Notes: generated by a model not told the origin, from the letters alone. Counted from the stretch's first letter, positions 35,693 through 44,277 are shown. The stretch: 64,000 bases of DNA from Tepidamorphaceae bacterium (GCA_028289445.1 JANQPO010000017.1:667537-731536); one strand, 5' to 3'. Program-made: numbers and translations.

Positions 35693-35827
35693 ATGAACAA
35701 GAGCATTATCGGTTTTATGCAAGTTTTCGCGGCGGCGACCCGGACGGGCCATGCCGTCACCAACGGTCATCGTCCTTTGGCGCGTGACCTTGAAACCCTC
35801 GGCATCCGCAAGGACCGCTTTCTCTAA
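35693..35827 (+). CDS. 44-residue small protein
   Basis: A short gene with a strong AAGGAG site nine bases before the ATG. The protein starts MNKSIIGFMQVFAAATRTG and ends RDLETLGIRKDRFL. The basic, partly amphipathic N-terminal part and the C-terminal RxLxxLGI motif resemble the many small DUF1127-like or related alphaproteobacterial peptides that end in a similar 'LGI' sequence, but a specific family cannot be fixed. Codon third positions look coding. It stands alone between puuD and the FAD monooxygenase gene. Confidence 0.6.
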   Translation: MNKSIIGFMQVFAAATRTGHAVTNGHRPLARDLETLGIRKDRFL

Positions 35828-35840
35828 GCCAGTCGCCCAA

Positions 35841-37052
35841 TCACGCGTCGGCGGCACTCGTTCGGTGGCCGTATATCCAATCGTATCGGCTCATCAGCGC
35901 GCTCGGTGACATGCGGTTCAAAACCGCGTTGCGCACCGCGCCGGTGACGCCGTCCATGTGAAAGATGCGGCCGTTCTTGCGCGCGGCCTTTTGAACGGCT
36001 TTCACGCGCCCGGCACGCAGCTTTTCAAACGCCCGAAAAGCGAGATCGGGTCGACCGACATGGACGACGAACTCGTCGGCAAGCGTTATCGCGTCCTCGA
36101 TCCCCATCGCTCCGCCTTGGGCCAGGAAGGGCAGCATAGGGTGCGCCGCATCGCCGATCAGCGTCGTCGGGCCGTGCCCATGAAACGGTTCGGGCGGGCG
36201 GTCGTAGAGCGCCCAGGACCGCCAGGTTTCGCCCGGAACCTTGACTGCCTCGACCACGTCCTTGTGCCATTCGGTGAAACTCTTTTCGACGACATCGGCC
36301 GGCACCGGTTCATTCCACCCGCGCGTTTCCACATTGTCGGCCGTGATGACCACCAGGTTCACGGCGAAGCCACTGATGACCGGATAGTGAACGACATGGC
36401 CGGTCCGACCGATCCAGGCGCCAACGATGTTCTCGCGAATGCTGGGCGGCAAAAGGTCGCGCGACACCACGGCACGATAGGCGCGGAACCCTGAGAACTG
36501 CGGCTTCGTCGTGTCACCGAGCGTGCTGCGCACCTGCGACCAGATTCCATCCGCGCCGATAATGGCGTCGTGATTGCGCGTTTCGACGCCGGCGAGCGTT
36601 TCAAGGGTGACTGAAAGACGGTCGCTGTGGGGTATCTCGTTGAGCTGCGTAAACGTCGCGCCACGCTTCAAGATGATGTTGGAGTGCGCCATAGCGGCAC
36701 GGACCAAGACATCCTGCAGATCGGCGCGGTGGATCACCCAGTAAGGCGCGCCATAGCGGGCTTCGGCATCCTCGCCGAGCGGGATACGCGCGAGCGGGCG
36801 CGCGGTCTCGCCATCGCGCACGACAATTGCGTCTGGAGCAACGACATGCCGCGAGAGGCTGCGCTCCAAACCGAGATCGATCAACACACGAGAGGCATTG
36901 GGCGAAAGCTGAATGCCGGCTCCTGCCTCCGACATCACCCGCGCGCGCTCGTAGACGACCGAAGCGCGGTCTTGCCGCGCCAGTGCCAATGCCGCCGTCA
37001 GCCCGGAAATCCCGGCACCGACGATGGCGATGTCGGCCGTTTCCCGGATCAT
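35841..37052 (-). CDS. FAD-dependent monooxygenase (salicylate hydroxylase-like, class A)
   Basis: 403 residues. The FAD-binding GxGxxG is GAGISG at 12-17, the DG motif GADGIWSQVRS starts at 166, and GDAAHP at 300-305 binds the ribityl chain. The fold is the para-hydroxybenzoate hydroxylase class that inserts one oxygen into an aromatic ring using NAD(P)H. The closest match by eye is to salicylate or 6-hydroxynicotinate hydroxylases; the substrate is not determined. It probably shares a transcript with the zf-CHCC gene 12 bases upstream. No aromatic ring-cleavage genes are nearby. Confidence 0.88.
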   Translation of the reverse strand: MIRETADIAIVGAGISGLTAALALARQDRASVVYERARVMSEAGAGIQLSPNASRVLIDLGLERSLSRHVVAPDAIVVRDGETARPLARIPLGEDAEARYGAPYWVIHRADLQDVLVRAAMAHSNIILKRGATFTQLNEIPHSDRLSVTLETLAGVETRNHDAIIGADGIWSQVRSTLGDTTKPQFSGFRAYRAVVSRDLLPPSIRENIVGAWIGRTGHVVHYPVISGFAVNLVVITADNVETRGWNEPVPADVVEKSFTEWHKDVVEAVKVPGETWRSWALYDRPPEPFHGHGPTTLIGDAAHPMLPFLAQGGAMGIEDAITLADEFVVHVGRPDLAFRAFEKLRAGRVKAVQKAARKNGRIFHMDGVTGAVRNAVLNRMSPSALMSRYDWIYGHRTSAADA

Positions 37053-37064
37053 TGTGGACCTAGT

Positions 37065-37307
37065 TTAGGCGTTTGGATCGGCGACGCATCCAGCAGGCTC
37101 GGTTTGATCGGCGGATAGGCGCTGATCATAGACGTAAAGGGTCGAGCAATAGGGGCATACGATGTCGGTCTCGTCGCCCATGTCCAAGAAGACATGCGGA
37201 TGGTCATAGGGCGCGCTGGCGCCCATACACTTGAACTTGCGCACGCCGATGGCAATCCGCGGAACGCCCAGATCGTTCTTGAAGTGCGCAACCGCATGGT
37301 CCGCCAT
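37065..37307 (-). CDS. zf-CHCC zinc-finger protein (NDUFS6-like)
   Basis: 80 residues from the ATG at 37307, which follows GAGGAGA. Cys27, His38, Cys51 and Cys54 form the CHCC zinc site (RKFKCMG, PHVFLDMG and VCPYC). Bacterial relatives include the NDUFS6-like accessory subunit of complex I, which binds zinc near the quinone-reaction part. In alphaproteobacteria the gene is often not inside the nuo operon, as here. It is the first gene before the FAD monooxygenase. Confidence 0.87.
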   Translation of the reverse strand: MADHAVAHFKNDLGVPRIAIGVRKFKCMGASAPYDHPHVFLDMGDETDIVCPYCSTLYVYDQRLSADQTEPAGCVADPNA

Positions 37308-37455
37308 CGCGAGTCTCCTCAAGCCGGTGCGGGACCATATCCAATGGCGGCGCGAGGGAACAAGAGGCTTTTCGTTTCTGTCCAGGATCGCTGGCTTGCC
37401 GTTTGAGGACGGATCGCTAAAACAGGTCTACTGGGACGGGGGCTAGGGCCTGTTG

Positions 37456-38208
37456 ATGCAGATATTCGATTCCGACGGGGTCGAGATTGCTTATCTCGAC
37501 GAGGGGGCAGGGGCTCCGATTCTGCTCATTCACGGATTTGCCTCCAACGCTCACGTCAATTGGGTACATACCCGGTGGGTCGACGTTCTGGTCAAAGCGG
37601 GGCGCCGGGTCATCGCGCTCGACAATCGCGGCCATGGGCAATCGGAAAAACTCTACGATCCGGCTGTCTACGAAGCACCGACCATGGCGGACGACGCGGC
37701 GCGGCTTATCGATCATCTAGGCCTCGGATCAACGCCGGTGCTGGGCTATTCCATGGGCGCGCGGATTTCGGCCTTTCTGGCTATGCACCATCCAGAAAAG
37801 GTGAGCCACGCGATCTTCGGCGGGCTTGGGATCAACATGGTGCGCGGGATCGGCGGGTCGGAACCGATCGCCGAAGCGCTCGAGGCCCGGTCCCTGGATG
37901 GTGTGACCGATGCCACTGCGCGGGCCTTTCGACAGTTTGCCGAAGCTACGGGGAGCGATCTTCTGGCGCTTGCGGCATGCATCCGGTCGTCGCGGCAGAA
38001 AATCTCCGCGCAGGAATTGTCAGGCATTGACGTTCCGGCTCTCGTGGCGGTCGGCACCAGGGATACCGTCGGCGGCGATGCATCGGAACTGGCGGCGCTG
38101 ATCCCTGGCGGCGTGGCCTTCGACATCGACGACCGCGACCACATGCTGGCCGTCGGCGACAAGACCTTTAAGGCGCGGGTCCTTGAGTTCCTGAAGGACA
38201 ACGCGTGA
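37456..38208 (+). CDS. Alpha/beta hydrolase
   Basis: 250 residues from the ATG at 37456 (a TTG precedes it in frame). The oxyanion segment HGFASN (26-31), ALDNRGHGQSE, and the nucleophile elbow GYSMGAR with Ser99 are present. The acid is probably the aspartate of VGTRDTVGG and the histidine lies in DRDHMLAV. Many such proteins are esterases, lactonases or C-C hydrolases; no substrate can be inferred. Its TGA overlaps the GTG of the next hydrolase by four bases, so the two are made together. Confidence 0.9.
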   Translation: MQIFDSDGVEIAYLDEGAGAPILLIHGFASNAHVNWVHTRWVDVLVKAGRRVIALDNRGHGQSEKLYDPAVYEAPTMADDAARLIDHLGLGSTPVLGYSMGARISAFLAMHHPEKVSHAIFGGLGINMVRGIGGSEPIAEALEARSLDGVTDATARAFRQFAEATGSDLLALAACIRSSRQKISAQELSGIDVPALVAVGTRDTVGGDASELAALIPGGVAFDIDDRDHMLAVGDKTFKARVLEFLKDNA

Positions 38209-39119
38209 CAGCGCCACTTACGCCGCCGGACGGCCATCGCCTCACGTTCACCGGCGCCGACGGCAACATAATCGTCGGCGATCGCTTCGGACCGGACGAG
38301 GGGTGGCCGGTGATCCTTGCGCATGGCGGTGGCCAGACGCGCCACGCCTGGGGTGGCACGGCCCAGGCGCTAGCGGCAGCCGGCTATCGCGCGATCTCCA
38401 TTGACCAGCGCGGCCATGGACAAAGCAGCCGATCGCCAAACGCCAGTTACCGCTATCCGGACTTCGCCGCCGACCTTCGCGCCGTGACCCAAATGATGCA
38501 CCAACAGACGGGCAGGCCGCCGGCCATTGTCGGAGCCTCGCTGGGCGGTCTGGCCGGATTCCTGGCGGTACTCGGCGACAAACCGGCGCCGGTTGGCGCG
38601 CTGGTGCTTGTCGACATTACGCCGTGGATGAACCCGGACGGGGTCGATCGCATCATGGGCTTCATGACTGCCGACCTGGAAGACGGATTTGAAAGCCTCG
38701 ACACGGCGGCGAAGGCGATTGCGCGCTACCTGCCCAAGCGCAAGCGGATGCCGCGTCTGGAGGGACTGGCCAAGAACCTGGTGCGCGGCGCGGATGGTCG
38801 GTATCGCTGGCATTGGGACCCGGCCTTCGTTGCTGGGCCACGAGCGATTTCGACCGATTATGAGGCCACGACGGCTTACATCGTCGAAAATGCCGGACAT
38901 GCCGCTTGCCCCGTTCATCTCATTCGCGGCCGCGACAGCGATCTGATCGACGAAGATCAGGCGCAACGTTTTGTCCAGTTGCTGAAAAATGGGTCTTACG
39001 CGGACATCTCGGGTGCGGGTCACATGATCGCGGGTGATCGCAACGATGTCTTCACGGACGCCGTTTTGATGTTCCTCAGCTCTGCGTTGCCGGTGTCGGC
39101 TTCCAACCTCTCAAAGTGA
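38205..39119 (+). CDS. Alpha/beta hydrolase
   Basis: 304 residues starting at GTG 38205. HGGGQTRHAW, SIDQRGHGQSSRS, the nucleophile elbow GASLGGLAG with Ser112, the acid in IRGRDSDLI and the histidine in GAGHMIAGD complete the catalytic set. A helical lid lies at about residues 145-215. It is distinct from its neighbour hydrolase, so the pair is not a recent duplication. Similar proteins are annotated as hydrolases or peroxidase-like enzymes, with no proven function. Confidence 0.9.
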   Translation: MTAPLTPPDGHRLTFTGADGNIIVGDRFGPDEGWPVILAHGGGQTRHAWGGTAQALAAAGYRAISIDQRGHGQSSRSPNASYRYPDFAADLRAVTQMMHQQTGRPPAIVGASLGGLAGFLAVLGDKPAPVGALVLVDITPWMNPDGVDRIMGFMTADLEDGFESLDTAAKAIARYLPKRKRMPRLEGLAKNLVRGADGRYRWHWDPAFVAGPRAISTDYEATTAYIVENAGHAACPVHLIRGRDSDLIDEDQAQRFVQLLKNGSYADISGAGHMIAGDRNDVFTDAVLMFLSSALPVSASNLSK

Positions 39120-39180
39120 GTCCGAAAGTGGCGCCACTGCGTTGTTTGCAAGGCGGTTTTCGTTGGCGCATAGATGCGCG

Positions 39181-39975
39181 CTAGGCGCCCTCGAACTGGG
39201 GCGTTCGCTTCTCGAGGAATGCCTGCCGGCCTTCGGCGAAATCAGCGGAGCTGATACAGTCGGCGGCAAATGCGTCGAGCGCGTCTCTGTCGGTCGCGCC
39301 GAGCGGGTTAGAGAGTCCGTCGATGATGCGCTTCGCGGCTCGCAGAGACAGCGGGGCGTTTTGGGCAATTTGGCCCGCGAGCGACGTCGCGACAGAATCG
39401 ATTCCTTCCGCCACCTGACTGACGATCCCAAGGCGCAGGGCTTCCGCCGCGGATATCGGGCGCGCTGTGAAGAGGATTTCCTTGGCCGTTTGCGGAGGCA
39501 CGGCGCGTAGCAAATCCGCGACCCAGGCCATCGGATAGCCGATGCCGAGCCGTGCAGCGGGAATGGCGAAACGCGCATCGGGCGACGCAATCCGGATGTC
39601 GCACGCCAGCGCCAAGCCGAAGCCGCCGCCTAAGCAATAGCCGCGAACCTTCGCGATGATGGGCTTTGGGGAGTCCCGGAGCGACTGATATGCGGCTTCC
39701 GTAATCGCATCGTAATTGGCGGCCTGTTCCGGTGTCGATCTGACGGTGCTGAATTCACTGATATCGGCGCCAGACGAAAACGGTTGGCCGATTCCCGCTT
39801 CGATGATGATGGCGCGCACCTCAGAATCGTCGTTGAGGGTTTGGATGAGCCTTGGGAAGCGCTGCCACATGTCCAATGTGAAGGCATTTCGGTTCTCTTG
39901 GCGGTCGATGACGACCCGGCCGACCGGACCCTTGCTGACCAGACGGAGCGTCCCGCCCGCGGTTGTATCATTCAT
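39181..39975 (-). CDS. Enoyl-CoA hydratase/isomerase family protein
   Basis: 264 residues of crotonase fold. The oxyanion-hole segments are QPFSSGADISEFS in the first half and VRGYCLGGGFGLALACDIRIAS in the second. In ECH the two catalytic glutamates would lie in the second; here the positions read AIPAARLGIGYPMAWVADL, where the usual F-x-x-P-E-x-x-x-G region has Ala-Ala-Arg-Leu-Gly. The hydratase activity is therefore uncertain, and other crotonase reactions are possible. Fatty-acid or CoA-thioester metabolism is likely. It is convergent with the hydrolase pair. Confidence 0.88.
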   Translation of the reverse strand: MNDTTAGGTLRLVSKGPVGRVVIDRQENRNAFTLDMWQRFPRLIQTLNDDSEVRAIIIEAGIGQPFSSGADISEFSTVRSTPEQAANYDAITEAAYQSLRDSPKPIIAKVRGYCLGGGFGLALACDIRIASPDARFAIPAARLGIGYPMAWVADLLRAVPPQTAKEILFTARPISAAEALRLGIVSQVAEGIDSVATSLAGQIAQNAPLSLRAAKRIIDGLSNPLGATDRDALDAFAADCISSADFAEGRQAFLEKRTPQFEGA

Positions 39976-40235
39976 GATTGATCTCTAATGCAGGTTTTAC
40001 GCGAATCGCTATTTTATAGTACGCGTAAGTTGTAAATCGATCGTGCCACTCGCTATTGTGTCATAAGCTTTCTCGCGGGGATCGGCCAGTCTTCCACTGT
40101 TCAGCACTGCAATTGAGGGGCCGAGTACGCGCGCGGTCATGGTGTCGCCGTCTCCCGCCGGTATTTGTGTTTTCGCGACACTGCGCTTACTTAAAGCAGA
40201 CACGACGCTCCGACTCGCGGATTGGGAGAGCATTG

Positions 40236-41063
40236 ATGAGTGCGAATTCCTTCGATACCGACAGCCGGCCGTTGGCATCTGTCGATCCGGTTTGGGAGCA
40301 AATCCGGAGCGAGGCGGCGACGATCGTCAAGGGCGAGCCGGCCCTCGGCGGCTTCATCTATGCCAATGTCTTGAACCATGACACGCTTGAAGATGTCGTC
40401 ATCAACCGCATCGCCCAGCGCCTTAACCACAGGGATGTCACGGACGAGCTGATCACCCAAACCTTTTCGGAAGCGCTGGCGGCGATGACCGAATTCGGTG
40501 CGACCGTGCGGGCGGATATCGTGGCGCACTTCGACCGCGACCCGGCTTGCAGCCGTCTGATCGAGCCTGTGCTTTATTTCAAAGGGTTTCATGCCATTCA
40601 GACCGCGCGCCTTGCGGGCTGGCTTTGGCGCAACGGTCGCAAGGACTTCGCGCTTTATCTCCAATCCCGGGCATCGACGGTTTTCGGCGTGGACATCAAT
40701 CCGGGCGCCGAACTCGGCAAGGGTCTCATGTTCGATCACGCGACCGGTATTGTCATCGGCGAGACGGCGGTCGTCGGCGATGAGGTCTCAATCCTGCACA
40801 ACGTGACGCTTGGCGGAAACGGCAAGGAGCGCGGTGACCGCCATCCGAAAGTGCGCCACGGTGTTTTGATCGGCGCCGGAGCGAAAATTCTCGGCAACCT
40901 CGAAGTCGGTCACTGCTCCCGCGTTGCGGCAGGATCGGTCGTCTTGAAGGATGTGCCCCCGTGCGTCACCGTTGCCGGCGTTCCGGCAAAGGTTGTCGGC
41001 AATGCGATTTGCCCGGAGCCGGCCCGCACCATGAACCATTTAATGGGCATGACCGAAGAATAA
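40236..41063 (+). CDS. cysE: Serine O-acetyltransferase
   Basis: 275 residues from the ATG at 40236, after a GGGAGAG site; the 60 residues upstream in frame lack any homology. The N-terminal helical SATase domain (DPVWEQIRSEAATIVKGEPALGGFIYANVL) leads to the left-handed beta-helix of hexapeptide repeats (DHATGIVIGETAVVGDEVSILHNVTLGG), with the catalytic His-Asp region at DHATG. The enzyme acetylates serine for cysteine synthesis. The C-terminus, after VPAKVVGNA, is the region that in other CysE proteins docks with cysteine synthase. DUF3126 follows. Confidence 0.95.
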   Translation: MSANSFDTDSRPLASVDPVWEQIRSEAATIVKGEPALGGFIYANVLNHDTLEDVVINRIAQRLNHRDVTDELITQTFSEALAAMTEFGATVRADIVAHFDRDPACSRLIEPVLYFKGFHAIQTARLAGWLWRNGRKDFALYLQSRASTVFGVDINPGAELGKGLMFDHATGIVIGETAVVGDEVSILHNVTLGGNGKERGDRHPKVRHGVLIGAGAKILGNLEVGHCSRVAAGSVVLKDVPPCVTVAGVPAKVVGNAICPEPARTMNHLMGMTEE

Positions 41064-41142
41064 CGGCTTGCAATCCACAGCTTGGGCGGGCATCGAACGC
41101 GAGCCATCTCATTGGCTTAGACGCGTTTGCAAAGAGGAAGCC

Positions 41143-41352
41143 GTGACCCGCACCGAGATCGAGAAACTGGAACGCTACCTACGTAAGTTGTTCAATTCGG
41201 CCGCCATCGAGGTTCGCCAGCGGCCGCAAAAAGACGATTCCGCAGAGGTTTATCTCGGCGAGGAGTTCATTGGTGTGCTCTTTCGCGACGACGAAGACGG
41301 CGACCTGTCGTATAATTTTCAGATGGCCATTTTGGATTTCGATTTGGAGTAG
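41143..41352 (+). CDS. DUF3126 family protein
   Basis: 69 residues starting at GTG 41143, placed after AGAGGAAG. The sequence TRTEIEKLERYLRKLFNSAAIEVRQRPQKDDSAEVYLGEEFIGVLFRD is typical for DUF3126, a small alphaproteobacterial family of unknown function. The C-terminus SYNFQMAILDFDLE is conserved. It lies 79 bases downstream of cysE on the same strand, an arrangement common in the group. Confidence 0.9.
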   Translation: MTRTEIEKLERYLRKLFNSAAIEVRQRPQKDDSAEVYLGEEFIGVLFRDDEDGDLSYNFQMAILDFDLE

Positions 41353-41368
41353 CGTGCTGGTTCGGCGC

Positions 41369-42133
41369 TCAGCGCACCGAGATCGAACTCACCAATGCGT
41401 TGACCATGGCATCCAGCTTGCGCCAATCGACCAGAAGTGCGGTCTCGAATTGCAGGACGGCTTCAAGGTCGTCTGAAATGCGATGAGTCGAGATGCAAGG
41501 CCGCTGAACGATCTCCGCTGCCCCGTTGACATTTTGCTCCAGGCATCTCGCGATGAATTGGTGTCCACCCTCGTGACCGATGTAGAGGGTCTCGCCGTCA
41601 TAGCCGGATTTGGCCAGAAAATGGCGCATGGTCAGCCCGGCTGGCCCTATCGCGGTCACGGGGATCGACTTTGGAATGTAGACGACCGAGAGGAGGTCGA
41701 CTCGATCTGAGGGACGAGCCGGCACCTGCAGACGGATGACCACGTCATGAGGGTTCGTTCCGTCTTCGCCGTCGAGCGGACTGCTCGCGCCGATCAAGGC
41801 GAGCAGTTTGTTGTAGGGCAGCCGGATGGATGCCGATGTCGCCATCTCATCGCTCAGCGCCAAAGGGCTGGTCAGCCAATCTCCCGGAAATGACAATCGA
41901 TGGTGGCCGAATGCGATATCGGCCTGCGCCGGCGGTGTCAGAGCGGCGATATCGATGAAAACCTTATCCGCGGTCCGTAGCGCGAGGTCGAAGATCGTAA
42001 AACCGGTTGCAATCATCAAGGCAAGGGCTGCGGTCGCGAAGGCCAGGCGCGACGTAAGCCGACTTTCTGATGCCGTGTTGTGGATGGCTGAGCTTCGAAG
42101 GCCAGCTCGATTGCGCGCGATAAAGGACGCCAT
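41369..42133 (-). CDS. Single-pass membrane protein of unknown function
   Basis: 254 residues. A basic N-terminus is followed by one membrane segment at about 28-50 (LAFATAALALMIATGFTIFDLAL). The remaining 200 residues should face the periplasm. The extracytoplasmic part contains FGHHRLSFPGDWLTSPLALS, VVIRLQVPARPSDRVDLLSVVY and a C-terminal pair of cysteines (RCLEQ, RPCIS). I do not recognise a functional family. It converges on DUF3126 and is divergent from the small membrane protein at 42296. Confidence 0.75.
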   Translation of the reverse strand: MASFIARNRAGLRSSAIHNTASESRLTSRLAFATAALALMIATGFTIFDLALRTADKVFIDIAALTPPAQADIAFGHHRLSFPGDWLTSPLALSDEMATSASIRLPYNKLLALIGASSPLDGEDGTNPHDVVIRLQVPARPSDRVDLLSVVYIPKSIPVTAIGPAGLTMRHFLAKSGYDGETLYIGHEGGHQFIARCLEQNVNGAAEIVQRPCISTHRISDDLEAVLQFETALLVDWRKLDAMVNALVSSISVR

Positions 42134-42295
42134 GTCTCACACTCTGTGCTGGATCAAACGCCTGCAAACCTGGATCGCCCTCCCTTAAGGACGCGTTAAG
42201 CATAAACGCGAATTTCGGGCCGCCAGCACCTCGGTGTCTTGCGTGCGTCTTAACGAACTGCAAAGGTTACCAGACCGTTAACATCGTCGTATGTG

Positions 42296-42622
42296 ATGAG
42301 TAGGCGCATGTTGCTTGAGGTGTTCATAATCGCTTATGCGATTGCGGCGGGCTATGTCGCCGCCGGGCTGATTTCGAGCTTTTACAGCTTGATGACCAAT
42401 CGCCCGGCGAGCTTTCAAGTCGCCTCAAGCACCATGATCGGGCGCGCGTTCCAGGTTCCCGTTATTGTCTTCGGCGGTCCTTTCATCGTCATGCGAAACG
42501 CCTTGCGCAGCCGCGCGATTGAGAACCAATCGCTGAGCTGGCTGTGCCTCAGCTTACTGATTGTGGTGACCTGGAGTTTTATCTCCGGGCTCTTTGTCAT
42601 CCATATTGCATTGTCGCTTTAA
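42296..42622 (+). CDS. Small three-helix membrane protein (possibly DUF6949)
   Basis: 108 residues. Three hydrophobic segments: LLEVFIIAYAIAAGYVAAGLIS, VPVIVFGGPFIVMRNAL and LCLSLLIVVTWSFISGLFVI. The motif RPASFQVASSTMIGRAFQVP between the first two is conserved-looking. From memory it resembles the DUF6949 family, but this cannot be confirmed here. The start could be the ATG at 42296 or at 42308. Confidence 0.65.
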   Translation: MSRRMLLEVFIIAYAIAAGYVAAGLISSFYSLMTNRPASFQVASSTMIGRAFQVPVIVFGGPFIVMRNALRSRAIENQSLSWLCLSLLIVVTWSFISGLFVIHIALSL

Positions 42623-42702
42623 CGGCGCTGGAACATTGACCCAAATCGGGAAGCCGAAACGGTCATGCCGCTGGGGAGCGGCTCGAATGTGGGGACGGAC
42701 GG

Positions 42703-43269
42703 ATGGCGCTTTATGCGCTTGACGGCGAAAAACCGGACTTAGTCGGCACTGAGCGTGCTTGGGTTGCGCCTTCGGCTGCGGTTATCGGGCGGGTGCGCCT
42801 GGAGGCCGACGCGAGCGTCTGGTTCGGGGCGGTGCTGCGCGGCGACAATGAGCTTATCCACATCGGGCAACGGTCGAACATCCAGGATCTGACCGTCATT
42901 CACACTGACCCTGGCTTTCCCTGCGTGGTGGGCGAGGGTGTCACGGTCGGCCATCGCGCTATCCTGCACGGGTGCACGATTGGCGATAACGCGCTCATTG
43001 GAATGGGAGCCGTTGTGCTCAACGGTGCACGCATCGGCCGCAACTGCCTTGTCGGCGCACATGCGCTGATTCTGGAGAACACAGAGATACCCGACAACTC
43101 GCTCGTCATCGGAGCGCCCGGGCGCATAGCACGGACGCTGGATGGCGACGCCATTGCCGGGCTTAAGGTCTCGGCTGACCGATATGTCGCCAATGCACGG
43201 CGCTTCGCCGGGGGATTGCAGGCGGACAGTGATTCCGTTCCTGCCCTGGGGACTGGAGAAGTGCTGTGA
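42703..43269 (+). CDS. Gamma carbonic anhydrase family protein
   Basis: 188 residues, left-handed beta-helix of hexapeptide repeats. The zinc-binding histidines are in [17 protein letters not shown], matching the CaiE/YrdA/PaaY type of gamma-carbonic anhydrase homologs. [19 protein letters not shown] carries the usual Arg-Asp-Gln structural residues. True CO2 hydration is not guaranteed, since many homologs lack measurable activity. It ends 26 bases before a double hairpin region and converges on the DUF920 peptidase gene. Confidence 0.92.
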   Translation: MALYALDGEKPDLVGTERAWVAPSAAVIGRVRLEADASVWFGAVLRGDNELIHIGQRSNIQDLTVIHTDPGFPCVVGEGVTVGHRAILHGCTIGDNALIGMGAVVLNGARIGRNCLVGAHALILENTEIPDNSLVIGAPGRIARTLDGDAIAGLKVSADRYVANARRFAGGLQADSDSVPALGTGEVL

Positions 43270-43290
43270 CTTGCCGTCCGGCTGCGACGG

Positions 43291-43330
43291 CAAAAAGGGA
43301 GCCGGTTCCGTTTGTCGCGGAACCGGCTCC
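43291..43330 (-). terminator. Rho-independent terminator of the DUF920 peptidase gene
   Basis: A perfect 13-bp stem (ggagccggttccg at 43298-43310 with cggaaccggctcc at 43318-43330) and a 7-base loop. On the minus strand the stem is followed by C and then TTTTT, so it is a classical terminator for the gene transcribed leftward from 44054. It lies 28 bases beyond the gamma-carbonic anhydrase stop. Confidence 0.85.
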
Positions 43331-43333
43331 AGA

Positions 43334-43380
43334 CATACCCGGTCACGGGGATGGGGGGAGTGGGGACTTGACCGGGTATG
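43334..43380. repeat. Second hairpin with a G-rich loop
   Basis: Perfect 12-bp arms catacccggtca (43334-43345) and tgaccgggtatg (43369-43380) flank a 23-base loop with three G-runs: GGGG at 43347-43350, GGGGGG at 43353-43358 and GGGG at 43362-43365. No T-run follows on either strand. It lies between the terminator hairpin and the peptidase stop. The loop G-runs with the GGG at 43374-43376 might compete with the hairpin as a quadruplex; that is inference. Confidence 0.8.
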
Positions 43381-43415
43381 AATTCCGTTCCGGCTGGTCG
43401 CTGTCTCAGCCGCCG

Positions 43416-44054
43416 TTAATTGCCCAAGCCTCCGAACAGGCGCACGCGCGTCGACGCGGCGCGCTTATCGAGCGCCACCCAGCGCGCCGGGTGGCTGCGC
43501 GACTGACGTTTGAGATAGCGGTAGGTGGTCTCTGTCCACGGCTTGATCGCACCGACCTTGTTGTCGAGGATGAAGTCGCCCCGATCGGTCGTCACCGTCA
43601 GAACCGCATGACCGGCACCCTCCTGGTCGCGTACAACCGTGATCAAAAGCGCGTCGGCCGGCCAGCCGCGCTTGATCAGCGTCAAGCGTTTCAAGAGCAC
43701 GTAGTCCTCGCAGTCTCCCTGACTGGTCGGATAGGCCCAGTGCTCGCGCCGCCCGTAAAGCGCCAGATCGGTTGTCGGGCGCACCTGCGTGTTGACCGCG
43801 CGGTTGACCAGATTGAGCTCATTCCACCGCGCGCGCGTCAGCCGCAGTGTACTGCGCTCCCTATGGCGCACCGCGCACTCGTGCGGACGCTTTGTGCAGA
43901 ACCGAACATGGCCGACAGGAGGTAAAGTCCCGCCGTATTCCTTCATGTAGTGCGATCCCGCAGTAATTTTATCCGTGCTGCCAGCCAATGCCGGTGCTGT
44001 CGCTCCAGCAAATAGTATTGTTGCACCTAATACTACGAGTTTTATTTTATTCAT
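43416..44054 (-). CDS. Transglutaminase-like cysteine peptidase (DUF920/BTLCP family)
   Basis: 212 residues from the ATG at 44054. A signal peptide ends near PALAG. The catalytic triad is Cys115 in QGDCEDYVLLKR, His149 in EGAGHAVLTV, and an aspartate in DRGDFILDN. The family (BTLCP, related to LapG) comprises periplasmic cysteine peptidases; LapG cleaves a biofilm adhesin in response to c-di-GMP. This one lacks an adjacent lapD or large adhesin gene, so the target is unknown. A long AT-rich leader upstream (44055-44277) may hold its promoter. Confidence 0.9.
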   Translation of the reverse strand: MNKIKLVVLGATILFAGATAPALAGSTDKITAGSHYMKEYGGTLPPVGHVRFCTKRPHECAVRHRERSTLRLTRARWNELNLVNRAVNTQVRPTTDLALYGRREHWAYPTSQGDCEDYVLLKRLTLIKRGWPADALLITVVRDQEGAGHAVLTVTTDRGDFILDNKVGAIKPWTETTYRYLKRQSRSHPARWVALDKRAASTRVRLFGGLGN

Positions 44055-44277
44055 ACTCGCCCCTTCCCTGATGGAGCGAATATACAATTAATTCGTATGG
44101 TTGCCGTTCAATATTTTTGCGAATTTTGAAATATAGTTAAAGCGAATTCGCAAGGTAATTGACTCAATTTTTAGCCAAATCGACCGTGCTTCAACCCCGA
44201 TCCTGCACCGGCAGCCGGGCACGGTTGGGTCGTGGGCGGGTAGTTGAGAAATGTGTCGGGTGCTAAAGGGCCCGCGC

